From Pseudomonas sp. PDM14 (GTDB lineage Bacteria; Pseudomonadota; Gammaproteobacteria; Pseudomonadales; Pseudomonadaceae), in contig NZ_JACVAQ010000002.1 of assembly GCF_014851905.1 (NCBI RefSeq), positions 310,001 through 374,000 on the forward strand: a stretch of DNA of 64,000 nt, read 5' to 3'. Positions 36,820 through 46,681 of the stretch are shown one piece after another. Position numbers and translations under genes: made by a program. The notes under the pieces are model-generated. The model made no database searches. It saw nothing but the letters and a program-made list of their open reading frames with translations, and was not told the origin of the DNA. Within the stretch, counting starts at the first letter, position 1, and the number at the start of each line of letters is the position of its first letter.

Positions 36820-36848
36820 AAATTATGCGCTAGAGCGGTAAAGGTCAA
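36820..36848 (-). promoter_or_regulatory. Sigma-70-type promoter of the prp operon
   Basis: On the minus strand TTGACC (36848-36843), a 17-bp spacer and TAATTT (36825-36820) match the -35 and -10 boxes closely. Transcription would start near 36812, giving a leader of about 25 bases that includes operator O1. Confidence 0.7.
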
Positions 36849-36858
36849 CAGGGAAAGA

Positions 36859-36876
36859 AAGATTGTCGACAATCTT
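36859..36876. promoter_or_regulatory. Operator copy O2, 18-bp perfect palindrome
   Basis: AAGATTGTCGACAATCTT is a perfect 18-bp palindrome, 10 bp upstream of the prp -35 box. It shares the TTGTCGACAA core with O1. Two sites flanking the promoter about seven helical turns apart would suit looping repression by a dimeric GntR protein. Confidence 0.75.
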
Positions 36877-36919
36877 AAAATTCACAATTGTTCGGTTAGC
36901 TACCGATCTACCCGCACAA

Positions 36920-36933
36920 ACGCTTATAAGCGT
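36920..36933. promoter_or_regulatory. 14-bp palindrome before the retropepsin unit
   Basis: ACGCTTATAAGCGT is perfectly palindromic and sits about 25 bp upstream of a -10-like TAGAAT (36959-36964), near where the -35 box should be. It differs from the prp operators, so a second regulator for the plus-strand unit is possible. Confidence 0.45.
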
Positions 36934-37077
36934 CTGTCGCCGCAGAAAAAGCCCATGCTAGAATGCCGCCCGCATGCGCCCTGCCAGGGCTTTCATCCGT
37001 GCCTGCTAGACTCACCCAGCTGGCTGGCGACATGCCGCCGGCAACCGGACCCGACGAAGCGAACATCATCAGGATTT

Positions 37078-37614
37078 ATGAGACTCAATCCCTTCGCCCT
37101 CTGCCTTGGCAGCATCCTTCTTCCCGGCCTGAGTCTCGCCGCCGAAAAGACCGTCTATGGCCTGAACGAATACGTCAGCCTGGCCGACATCGACCTGCAG
37201 GTCGCCGCCAAGCTCGACACCGGCGCCAAGACCGCCTCGCTCAGTGCTCGCGACATCAAACGTTTCAAACGTGACGGCGAAACCTGGGTGCGTTTCTATC
37301 TGGCCATCGACGACGCCCACGCACACCCGATCGAGCGCCCACTGGCACGCATCAGCAAGATCAAGCGCCGCGCCGGCGACTATGATCCCGAAGAAGGCAA
37401 AACCTACACCGCACGGCCGGTCATCGAGCTGGAATTCTGCATGGGCACGGCCCGTCGCATGATCGAAGTGAACCTGACCGACCGTAGTGCATTCCAATAC
37501 CCGTTGCTGATCGGCTCCGAAGCACTCAAACGCTTCGATGCGCTGGTCGACCCAAGCCTTAAATATGCTGCCGGCAAGCCCGGCTGCTCCCTAGACATCA
37601 CCGCTGCCGAGTAA
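37078..37614 (+). CDS. Retropepsin-like aspartic protease (RimB/'ATP-dependent zinc protease' family)
   Basis: The 178-residue protein has a signal peptide (about residues 1-21, ...GLSLAA). The mature chain holds the retropepsin triad AAKLDTGAKTASLSA with Asp47, followed by the expected second-strand segments (VRFYL, PVIELEF, YPLLIGSEAL). The family (PF05618) is often misnamed ATP-dependent zinc protease. It acts as a dimeric aspartyl protease fold in the periplasm. AGGAT precedes ATG 37078. It begins a tight three-gene unit with a membrane protein (6 bp later) and an ATP-grasp ligase. Confidence 0.85.
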   Translation: MRLNPFALCLGSILLPGLSLAAEKTVYGLNEYVSLADIDLQVAAKLDTGAKTASLSARDIKRFKRDGETWVRFYLAIDDAHAHPIERPLARISKIKRRAGDYDPEEGKTYTARPVIELEFCMGTARRMIEVNLTDRSAFQYPLLIGSEALKRFDALVDPSLKYAAGKPGCSLDITAAE

Positions 37615-37620
37615 CTGCTC

Positions 37621-39147
37621 ATGCGCTCCCTGACCCTGCATCTGAAAGTCCTTATCACCATCCTGGTGACTGTGGGCATTCTGGTTACGGCCTACCAGAT
37701 CTTCGTTCTTGGCATCCCGGTGACCGAGGACGAGACCGATGATCTGTGGAATATCGACGCCAAGGTCGAGTTCCAGGCCAGCCCGCGCGACCCGGTCAAG
37801 GTCCAGATGTTCGTGCCTCCGCTGAACCAGGACTACGTGAGCCTGAACGAGAGCTTCATCTCGAACAACTACGGGGTGAGCATCAACCGCATCGACGGCA
37901 ACCGTAAGGTCACCTGGTCTGCGCGCCGCGCCAATGGCAGCCAGACCCTGTACTACCGCCTGGTGCTGACCAAGCGCTACAGCGGCGAGCAGCCCAAGGC
38001 CAAAGGCCCGATCTACCGCGACAGCATCGCCGTCGAAGGCGCCGAGAAGATTGCCGCCGAAGCCCTGCTGGCGCCGATCCGCCAGCACTCGGCGGACGTC
38101 GAGACCTTCATCAGCGAGACCATCAAGCGTGTCAACAATGTCGGCGACGACAACGTCAAGCTGCTGATGGCCGGTGATGCCTCCACACCGAACAAGGCGC
38201 GCATCATCGAACTGCTGCTGTCCATCGCCCACGTGCCGATGGAGCGCGTGCACACCATCCGCCTCGCCGCCGACATCCAGCAGAGCCCGGAGCTGTGGCT
38301 GCGCAGCTTCAACGGCAAGGACTGGTTGTACTTCAACCCGGAGACCGGCGAGCAGGGCCTGCCGGTCGATCGCCTGGTCTGGTGGACCGGCGACGATCAG
38401 CTGGTCAGCGTAGAGGGCGGCAAGAAGCCACAAGTCAGCTTCAGCCTGAACAACAGCGAGATGAACGCCATCCGCCTGGCCAAGCTGACCGACGAGAACA
38501 CCGACGTCGATTTCCTCGAATACTCGCTCTACGGCCTGCCGCTGCAGACCCAGCAGACCTACCAGATCATGATCATGATCCCGATCGGTGTGCTGGTGAT
38601 CCTGATCCTGCGCAACCTCGGTGGCCTGCAAACGCTCGGCACCTTCACCCCGGTTCTGATCGCCCTGGCCTTCCGCGAAACCCAGCTGGGCTTTGGTATC
38701 GCCCTGTTCACCATCATTACCGCGCTCGGCCTATCACTGCGCTCGTACCTCGAGCACCTGAAGCTGCAGATGCTGCCAAGGCTATCGGTGGTGCTGACGT
38801 TCGTCGTGGTGCTGATCGCGGTAATCAGCCTGCTCAGCCACAAACTCGGCCTTGAGCGCGGCCTGTCCGTCGCCCTATTCCCGATGGTGATCCTGACCAT
38901 GACCATCGAGCGCCTGTCGATCACCTGGGAAGAACGTGGCGGTGGCCATGCCTTCAAGGTCGCCATCGGCACCCTGTTCGCCGCTACCCTGGCGCACCTG
39001 CTGATGAGCGTGCCGCAGCTGACCTACTTCATCTTCACCTTCCCGGCCGTGCTGTTGATCATGGTGGGCTTCATGCTGGCGATGGGTCGCTACCGCGGCT
39101 ACCGCCTGACCGAGCTGTTCCGTTTCAAAGCCTTCCTGAAGGATTGA
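37621..39147 (+). CDS. UUP1-type membrane protein with inactive-transglutaminase domain
   Basis: The 508-residue protein has one N-terminal helix (about residues 9-32) and a large periplasmic domain (about 33-310) related to inactive transglutaminases (IAHVPMERVHTIRLAADIQQ, WYF-type core LRSFNGKDWLYFNPETGEQG). About seven C-terminal membrane helices begin at IMIMIPIGVLVILILRNLGG. It probably presents or recognises a peptide-like substrate in the periplasm. It lies between, and is nearly contiguous with, the protease and ligase genes. Confidence 0.85.
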   Translation: MRSLTLHLKVLITILVTVGILVTAYQIFVLGIPVTEDETDDLWNIDAKVEFQASPRDPVKVQMFVPPLNQDYVSLNESFISNNYGVSINRIDGNRKVTWSARRANGSQTLYYRLVLTKRYSGEQPKAKGPIYRDSIAVEGAEKIAAEALLAPIRQHSADVETFISETIKRVNNVGDDNVKLLMAGDASTPNKARIIELLLSIAHVPMERVHTIRLAADIQQSPELWLRSFNGKDWLYFNPETGEQGLPVDRLVWWTGDDQLVSVEGGKKPQVSFSLNNSEMNAIRLAKLTDENTDVDFLEYSLYGLPLQTQQTYQIMIMIPIGVLVILILRNLGGLQTLGTFTPVLIALAFRETQLGFGIALFTIITALGLSLRSYLEHLKLQMLPRLSVVLTFVVVLIAVISLLSHKLGLERGLSVALFPMVILTMTIERLSITWEERGGGHAFKVAIGTLFAATLAHLLMSVPQLTYFIFTFPAVLLIMVGFMLAMGRYRGYRLTELFRFKAFLKD

Positions 39148-39151
39148 GCCC

Positions 39152-40138
39152 ATGTTCGGTCTGATCAAGACGTGGAAAGCCCTGGAAGCCAAAGGCATCA
39201 TGGGCATCAACAGGCGTAACGCGGACTACGTGCTGAAGTACAACAAACGGCACCTGTACCCGATCGTCGATGACAAGATCATCACCAAGGAGCGCGCGAT
39301 CCAGGCCGGCATCCATGTGCCGGAGATGTACGGGATCATCTCCACCGAGAAGGAAATCGACAAACTCGACGAGATCATCGGTGGCCGCAGCGATTTCGTG
39401 ATCAAGCCGGCGCAAGGCGCTGGCGGGGACGGCATCCTGGTGATCGCCGATCGCTTCGAGGGGCGCTACAAGACTGTCTCGGGCAAGATCATCAGCCACG
39501 AGGAAATCGAGCACCAGATTTCCAGCATTCTCACCGGCCTCTACTCCCTCGGTGGTCACCGCGACCGCGCGCTGATTGAGTACCGCGTGACGCCGGATCC
39601 GATCTTCAAGAGCATCAGCTACGAAGGCGTGCCGGACATCCGCATCATCGTGCTGATGGGCTACCCGGTGATGGCCATGCTGCGCCTGCCAACCCGTCAG
39701 TCCAACGGCAAGGCCAACCTGCACCAAGGCGCCATTGGCGTCGGTGTCGACCTGGCCACCGGCCTGACCCTGCGCGGCACCTGGCTGAACAACAAGATCA
39801 CCAAGCACCCGGACACTACCAACGCGGTCGACGGCGTGCAGCTGCCGAACTGGGACGGCTTCATGAAGCTGGCCGCCGGCTGCTATGAGCTGTGTGGCCT
39901 TGGCTACATCGGCGTGGACATGGTCCTGGACCAGGAAAAGGGCCCGCTGATCCTTGAGCTCAACGCCCGCCCTGGCCTGAACATCCAGATCGCCAACGAC
40001 TGCGGCTTGACCCATCGCGCCCACGCGGTGGAAGCGCACATCGCCGAGCTGGCGAAGAACGGTGTGCAGGAAAGCCCGGAAGAGCGCGTGCGCTTCTCCC
40101 AGCAACTGTTCGGCCACGTCAAACCCAAGGAAGTCTGA
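39152..40138 (+). CDS. RimK-like ATP-grasp (alpha-L-glutamate ligase-like) protein
   Basis: The 328-residue cytoplasmic protein starts MFGLIKTWKALEAKGIMGIN. It has ATP-grasp features: SDFVIKPAQGAGGDGILVI (nucleotide Lys and Gly loop, about residues 83-100), then LGYIGVDMVLDQEKGPLILE and LNARPGLNIQIAN (Mg-binding Glu/Asn, about residues 250-280). RimK-type ligases add amino acids to a carboxyl group; the acceptor here is unknown. ATG is 4 bp after the membrane protein stop, so translation is probably coupled. Confidence 0.88.
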   Translation: MFGLIKTWKALEAKGIMGINRRNADYVLKYNKRHLYPIVDDKIITKERAIQAGIHVPEMYGIISTEKEIDKLDEIIGGRSDFVIKPAQGAGGDGILVIADRFEGRYKTVSGKIISHEEIEHQISSILTGLYSLGGHRDRALIEYRVTPDPIFKSISYEGVPDIRIIVLMGYPVMAMLRLPTRQSNGKANLHQGAIGVGVDLATGLTLRGTWLNNKITKHPDTTNAVDGVQLPNWDGFMKLAAGCYELCGLGYIGVDMVLDQEKGPLILELNARPGLNIQIANDCGLTHRAHAVEAHIAELAKNGVQESPEERVRFSQQLFGHVKPKEV

Positions 40139-40158
40139 GCCGATCCGCAGCAACGAAC

Positions 40159-40181
40159 AGCCCGGCCCTCGCCGGGCTTTT
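40159..40181 (+). terminator. Terminator of the retropepsin/ATP-grasp unit
   Basis: AGCCCGGC and GCCGGGCT pair around CCTC and are followed by TTTT, 20 bp past the ligase stop and ahead of pabB. Confidence 0.8.
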
Positions 40182-40242
40182 CATTAGAAATGCCGTGCCA
40201 GCCGTTCTACAATCGGCCTCCGCGACCAGTCGACCCAGCCGC

Positions 40243-41586
<1,344 letters not shown>

Positions 41587-41594
41587 CACGCCCA

Positions 41595-41626
41595 CAAAAA
41601 AGGCCCGCATCTGCGGGCCTTTTTTG
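41595..41626. terminator. Bidirectional terminator between pabB and thrH
   Basis: AAAAAAGGCCCGCA and TGCGGGCCTTTTTT are near-perfect arms around TC, with T-runs in both directions between convergent genes. Confidence 0.9.
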
Positions 41627-41639
41627 ATCACCGAGCGTG

Positions 41640-42257
41640 TTACAGGCTCAGCGTGCGATTGGACGCCTTGAGGAACTCGCGCTTGAGGTCTTCATAGGTG
41701 TGCACCGCCGGGAACTGCGGGAACTCGCGAATGACGTTTTCCGGCGCATGGAACAGGATGCCGGCATGGGCCTCGCTGAGCATGGTGGTGTCGTTGTACG
41801 AGTCACCCGCGGCGATCACGCGGTAGTAGAGGCTCTTGAAGGCGATAACCGACTGGCGCTTGGGATCTTTCTGGCGCAGTTGGTAACCGACCACACGGTC
41901 GCTCTCGTCGACTTCCAGCTTGTGGCACAGCAGCGCGGGAAAACCCAGCTGGCGCATCAGCGGCTGGGAGAACTCGTAGAAGGTATCCGACAGAATCACC
42001 ACCTGGAAACGCTCGCGCAGCCAGTCGACGAATTCGACGGCGCCGTCGAGCGGCTTGAGCGTGGCGATCACGTCCTGGATGTCCGCTAGCTTCAGGCCGT
42101 GCTCATCGAGAATGCGCAGGCGCTGCTTCATCAGCACATCGTAATCAGGGATGTCGCGGGTGGTCGCCTTGAGGGCGTCGATGCCGGTTTTCTCGGCAAA
42201 AGCGATCCAGATTTCCGGAACGAGCACACCTTCCAAGTCGAGACAGGCGATTTCCAC
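41640..42257 (-). CDS. thrH: Phosphoserine phosphatase / homoserine phosphotransferase ThrH
   Basis: This 205-residue HAD-superfamily enzyme can hydrolyse phosphoserine and transfer phosphate to homoserine. Motif I is ACLDLEGVLVPE (catalytic Asp7), motif II ILSDTFYEF and motif III GDSYNDTTML. It is nearly identical to P. aeruginosa ThrH. The start is GTG at 42257, with GGGAG upstream. It is divergent from the CysH-like gene across 161 bp. Confidence 0.96.
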   Translation of the reverse strand: MEIACLDLEGVLVPEIWIAFAEKTGIDALKATTRDIPDYDVLMKQRLRILDEHGLKLADIQDVIATLKPLDGAVEFVDWLRERFQVVILSDTFYEFSQPLMRQLGFPALLCHKLEVDESDRVVGYQLRQKDPKRQSVIAFKSLYYRVIAAGDSYNDTTMLSEAHAGILFHAPENVIREFPQFPAVHTYEDLKREFLKASNRTLSL

Positions 42258-42418
42258 GGGAGTCTCCCAAAATGCGGTTATTTGAGGGGCGGCACTCTAA
42301 CAGCCGGCCATGGCAAAGGCTACCGGGCAGCCGCGCCGATCAGCATTCGATGGTCCCTGGCCGGCCTCGCTGCTACCATCTGCCACCCTGACTGCAGCCA
42401 ACCGATTGGGAGCCTGAG

Positions 42419-43039
42419 ATGACGCTGGATCTGGATCGCATCAACGCCGAACTGGGCAACGATGCCGAGAAACTCGTGGAGTGGGCACTGAGCCTGGGCA
42501 AGACGGCAATCTGCACCACCAACTTCCGCCCGTTCGAAGCGGTGATCCTGCACATGGTCACCCAGGTCAAACCGGACACGCGGGTCATCTGGATGGACAA
42601 CGGCTACAACACCGAAGCCACCTACCGCTTCGCCGATGAAGTGACCAAGCAGCTCAACCTGAACCTGAGCATCTACCTGCCCAAGCGCTCCAGCGCACAC
42701 CGCGACGCGGTCGACGGCCCGGTTCCGGCGCTCGATGACCCACGCCATGAAGCATTCACCGAAGAGGTCAAGCTCGAACCGTTCGCCCGCGCCCTGCGCG
42801 AAGCCGCACCGCAGGTCTGGTTCACCGCCCTGCGCGCCACCGACACCGCCGTGCGCGCACAGATGGACCCGGTCAGCATCAACCCGGACGGCCTGATCAA
42901 GGTCGCCCCGCTGCTGCATTGGAGTTCGAAGGATCTTTACGAGTACCTGGTCAAACACGGCCTGCCGAACAACTTCGACTACTTCGACCCGACCAAGGGC
43001 GAAGACAATCGCGAGTGCGGCCTGCACATCAGCCACTGA
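42419..43039 (+). CDS. Short PAPS/APS reductase-family (CysH-like) protein
   Basis: The 206-residue protein aligns by eye with E. coli CysH: NGYNTEATYRFADEVTKQLN, VWFTALRATDTAVRAQM, KVAPLLHWSSKDLYEYLVKH and the C-terminal catalytic ECGLHISH. The usual SSSFG phosphate loop is replaced by TTNFRPFE, and the segment between the last helix and ECGLH is about 40 residues shorter. The four Fe-S cysteines of Pseudomonas APS reductase are absent. It sits where cysH is found beside cysB in relatives, so it may do that job, but this is not certain. Confidence 0.75.
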   Translation: MTLDLDRINAELGNDAEKLVEWALSLGKTAICTTNFRPFEAVILHMVTQVKPDTRVIWMDNGYNTEATYRFADEVTKQLNLNLSIYLPKRSSAHRDAVDGPVPALDDPRHEAFTEEVKLEPFARALREAAPQVWFTALRATDTAVRAQMDPVSINPDGLIKVAPLLHWSSKDLYEYLVKHGLPNNFDYFDPTKGEDNRECGLHISH

Positions 43040-43060
43040 TGGCGATGGATCGGACATAAA

Positions 43061-43088
43061 AAAACGGCGCACCTCGGTGCGCCGTTTT
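43061..43088. terminator. Bidirectional terminator between the CysH-like gene and cysB
   Basis: AAAACGGCGCACC and GGTGCGCCGTTTT are perfect arms around a two-base loop, with T-runs on both strands. Confidence 0.9.
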
Positions 43089-43109
43089 GCTATCTGCCGC
43101 GGACCGAGC

Positions 43110-44132
<1,023 letters not shown>

Positions 44133-44200
44133 TTATATAACCATATTAATGGTTTAAGGAATAAAGCTAGACGCTTTTTTCAGTTCTGCACGCCGTTTGT

Positions 44201-44701
44201 CTAGCCGTCCGCCCGACCACGGTGCTGCAGCATCGGCACCAGGTACACCGGTCGCTCGGCCAGCTGCAACACGCGCGCGGCGGTTCGCCCCAGTGGCCCG
44301 GCCTGCTCAGCCCCATGGCTGTGGCTGCCGACGATCAGCAGGTCGACGGCCAGCTTGCGCGCTTCGTCGAGAATCACCTGCGCGGAGTCCCCTTGTACCA
44401 CCCGTACATTACGGATCAGCTGGCTCTCCTGCTGCGCATCACCCAGCTCGTCGCGAAACCCTTCCAGCACGCGCTGCTCGATGCTTGCCATCACGGTACT
44501 CAAGCCCTTGCTGCGCAGCTCACGCAAGGTCTTTTCATCCAGGTAGGTCTGCAGCACCGACTCGGCAAACAGCCCGAGCGGCTCCACCGCGTGCACCACG
44601 TAGAGTTCGGCATTGAACGAGCGGGTGATCGACAGCGCGTGCTGCAGCACGTAGGGCGCGTACAGCCCCAAGTCTGTCGCGTAAAGAATGGAACGGATCA
44701 T
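44201..44701 (-). CDS. Universal stress protein (UspA family)
   Basis: The 166-residue protein has the UspA fold: MIRSILYATDLGLYAPYVLQ at the N-terminus and the nucleotide motif IVGSHSHGAEQAGPLGRTAA with VYLVP at the end (Gly-2x-Gly-9x-Gly type). Such proteins bind ATP or AMP and help survival under stress. Start 44701 follows GGGAGG; an earlier in-frame GTG lacks support. It lies between cysB and the panE-like gene, all on the minus strand. Confidence 0.92.
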   Translation of the reverse strand: MIRSILYATDLGLYAPYVLQHALSITRSFNAELYVVHAVEPLGLFAESVLQTYLDEKTLRELRSKGLSTVMASIEQRVLEGFRDELGDAQQESQLIRNVRVVQGDSAQVILDEARKLAVDLLIVGSHSHGAEQAGPLGRTAARVLQLAERPVYLVPMLQHRGRADG

Positions 44702-44779
44702 GTGGCCTCCCACTGCCAACCACGGCCATTTCAGAGCTTAGCAGTGGCATGGCAGCTGGGCGCCCAACGGACCGACGGC

Positions 44780-45727
44780 CTAGGGTGCGGCCAAAAAGCG
44801 CAGGGCCTGCAACAGCATGCGCATCTTCGGCAATTCGCAGCCCGCCGCGGCGGCAGCGTCCAGCGGCGCCTGATAGATGGCCTGCAGCTCCAGCGGCCGG
44901 TGCTCTGCGAAGTCGTGGTACATGCTGGGCAGGTAGTCCGGCATGCGCTCGGTGGCCTTGAGCAGGCTGTCGGCATAGCCCGCCGGCAGACTGTAACCAC
45001 AGGCCGCAGCACCCTGCACCACTTCCTCCATCAGCGCGTGGATCAGTGCGCGACTGTCAACGTTGGCCATCAAGCGCGTGGTGCCGGCATCGAACAGTAC
45101 CGACAGGCCGTTGTAGGGCACGTTCCACACCAGCTTCTGCCAACGAGCCTGCTGCAGGTTGGCCATCGCCGTGGATTCCAGGCCGGCCTGCTGAAACAGT
45201 GCCGCCCCCTCTTCGACGATGGCCATGCGCGCGGCGGTGTCTTCCGCCGGCCCCGAGTGATACCCCAGATTGACCATACCCAACGCCTGATGCTCGACGA
45301 CGCCCGGTGCGGAGCGGTGTACGCAGATGAAACAGAGCCCACCCAGCAGATGCACCGACTCCGGCAGCAGCGGCTGCAGCTGCTCCTCGACGCCCAGACC
45401 GTTCTGCAGCAGCACGATGCGCGTATCCGGCGCCGCAAGCTGTGCCAGCAGAGGCGCCAGCTCGGCATTGGCAGTGGTCTTGGTGCCGACCAGTAGCCAG
45501 TCACACGCAGGCATCTGTCCTGCATCCTGCCATGCATGAACCTGCGGTTCGTGCAATTTGCCATGCACGGCGCTGTTGACCCGCAACCCCTGCGCCTTCA
45601 CCGCGGCGTATTCGCTTCGCAGCAGAAAATGCACCTCGAACCCGGCACGAGCCAGCATCAGGCCATAGAAACCACCGATCGCGCCGGTGCCGACAATACC
45701 GATGCGCGGACGTTTTTGTTCAGCCAT
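44780..45727 (-). CDS. Putative 2-dehydropantoate 2-reductase
   Basis: This 315-residue ketopantoate-reductase-family protein has an NADP-binding GIVGTGAIGGFYGLMLARAG (residues 9-28), LLVGTKTTANAEL and the catalytic Lys in RWQKLVWNVPYNGLSVL, followed by PSMYHDF near the end. It would reduce 2-dehydropantoate to pantoate for CoA, though relatives with other substrates exist and Pseudomonas often carries several paralogues. The start overlaps the stop of the thioredoxin-like gene (TGATG). Confidence 0.88.
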   Translation of the reverse strand: MAEQKRPRIGIVGTGAIGGFYGLMLARAGFEVHFLLRSEYAAVKAQGLRVNSAVHGKLHEPQVHAWQDAGQMPACDWLLVGTKTTANAELAPLLAQLAAPDTRIVLLQNGLGVEEQLQPLLPESVHLLGGLCFICVHRSAPGVVEHQALGMVNLGYHSGPAEDTAARMAIVEEGAALFQQAGLESTAMANLQQARWQKLVWNVPYNGLSVLFDAGTTRLMANVDSRALIHALMEEVVQGAAACGYSLPAGYADSLLKATERMPDYLPSMYHDFAEHRPLELQAIYQAPLDAAAAAGCELPKMRMLLQALRFLAAP

Positions 45728-46086
45728 CAGGGTAATTCCTCTGTGGGGTTGTTCAGCGTGATTGTGATCGCCGCGGCCAGTAATGGCGGGCTCAGACGTG
45801 AATGAACGGCTCCGTGGAACAGGCCGTCGCGGACCAGGAACAGGCTCGGCAGGTGGAACACCTCATAGCGCTGTACCAGGCCGCCGTTGCGCCCGGCATC
45901 CACCCAGCACAACCGGTCGACCGGCAGCGCCATGCCAGACAGCTCGCGCCGTGCCCAGCGACAACTGGCACAGCCTGTGCTGGTGAATACCAGTAAAGAG
46001 GTGCCCGGAAGCTCGAGAAGGCGGCGCTCCGCGTCAAAATCGGTCAATTCGAGCTCAGGAATGTTTCCGGTCACTATACTGTCCAT
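45727..46086 (-). CDS. Thioredoxin-fold protein
   Basis: The 119-residue protein has SLLVFTSTGCASCRWARREL (CASC active site, Cys about residues 38 and 41). RYEVFHLPSLFLVRDG supplies the cis-Pro of a thioredoxin fold. There is no signal peptide, so it is probably cytoplasmic. The CASC pair is unlike the CGPC of TrxA, so its redox partner is unknown. Start 46086 (MDSIVTGNIPE) is 37 bp from the divergent PilZ gene. Its stop overlaps the panE-like start. Confidence 0.75.
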   Translation of the reverse strand: MDSIVTGNIPELELTDFDAERRLLELPGTSLLVFTSTGCASCRWARRELSGMALPVDRLCWVDAGRNGGLVQRYEVFHLPSLFLVRDGLFHGAVHSRLSPPLLAAAITITLNNPTEELP

Positions 46087-46123
46087 CAGTGATGTCAAAT
46101 CAGTGGCACTCGGAGAAGTAAGA

Positions 46124-46543
46124 ATGCGCCGTTTTTTGCGCCATCCCAGTGATATGCCAGTCGAACTGGTGCAACGAAAGCATGCCTTCCTGCCGCGCCA
46201 ACGCCTGAACAATATCAGCGTTGGCGGCGTCGCCTGCAATTCAACCAAAGGCTTTCGCAAGGGTACCGCCGTCGAACTTCGTGTACCGCTGCTCGGCGAA
46301 CAGGCCCGCTATCCCGGCGTGGTGGCCTGGTGCCGCAAACGCTCCGACGACTATCTGGTCGGTATTGCGTTCATCGACGAGGACACCCTGTTCCGTGCGC
46401 GCATGGTGGAACAGGTCTGCCAGATCGAGTTGTACCGCCATCAGCGCGAACTGGAACTCGGCGAGCACGTTGCCGTCGAGAGCGTCGCCAGCGAATGGAT
46501 CGCCCTGCATGCCACCGAGTACTCCAGCGCCAGCCTGAACTAG
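46124..46543 (+). CDS. PilZ domain protein (putative cyclic-di-GMP receptor)
   Basis: The 139-residue protein begins MRRFLRHPSDMPVELV, giving the RxxxR motif at the N-terminus. NISVGGVAC supplies the (D/N)xSxxG motif about 25 residues later. These two motifs bind cyclic di-GMP. A beta-barrel core (GTAVELRVPLL, GVVAWCRKRSDDYLVGIAF) and a C-terminal helix follow. The output partner is unknown. GGAGA precedes ATG 46124. Confidence 0.88.
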   Translation: MRRFLRHPSDMPVELVQRKHAFLPRQRLNNISVGGVACNSTKGFRKGTAVELRVPLLGEQARYPGVVAWCRKRSDDYLVGIAFIDEDTLFRARMVEQVCQIELYRHQRELELGEHVAVESVASEWIALHATEYSSASLN

Positions 46544-46681
46544 CCACTGGCCATATCCTGGCCGATTTCACACCCGCGCCCATTGTCGAGCCAGCCCGTA
46601 ACGCGCTAAGGTTCCGCCTCCCCGCGACCATAATGATGCCGAGCCTCTGCCGCCCGGCACCCGTGACTGATGAGTAACACG

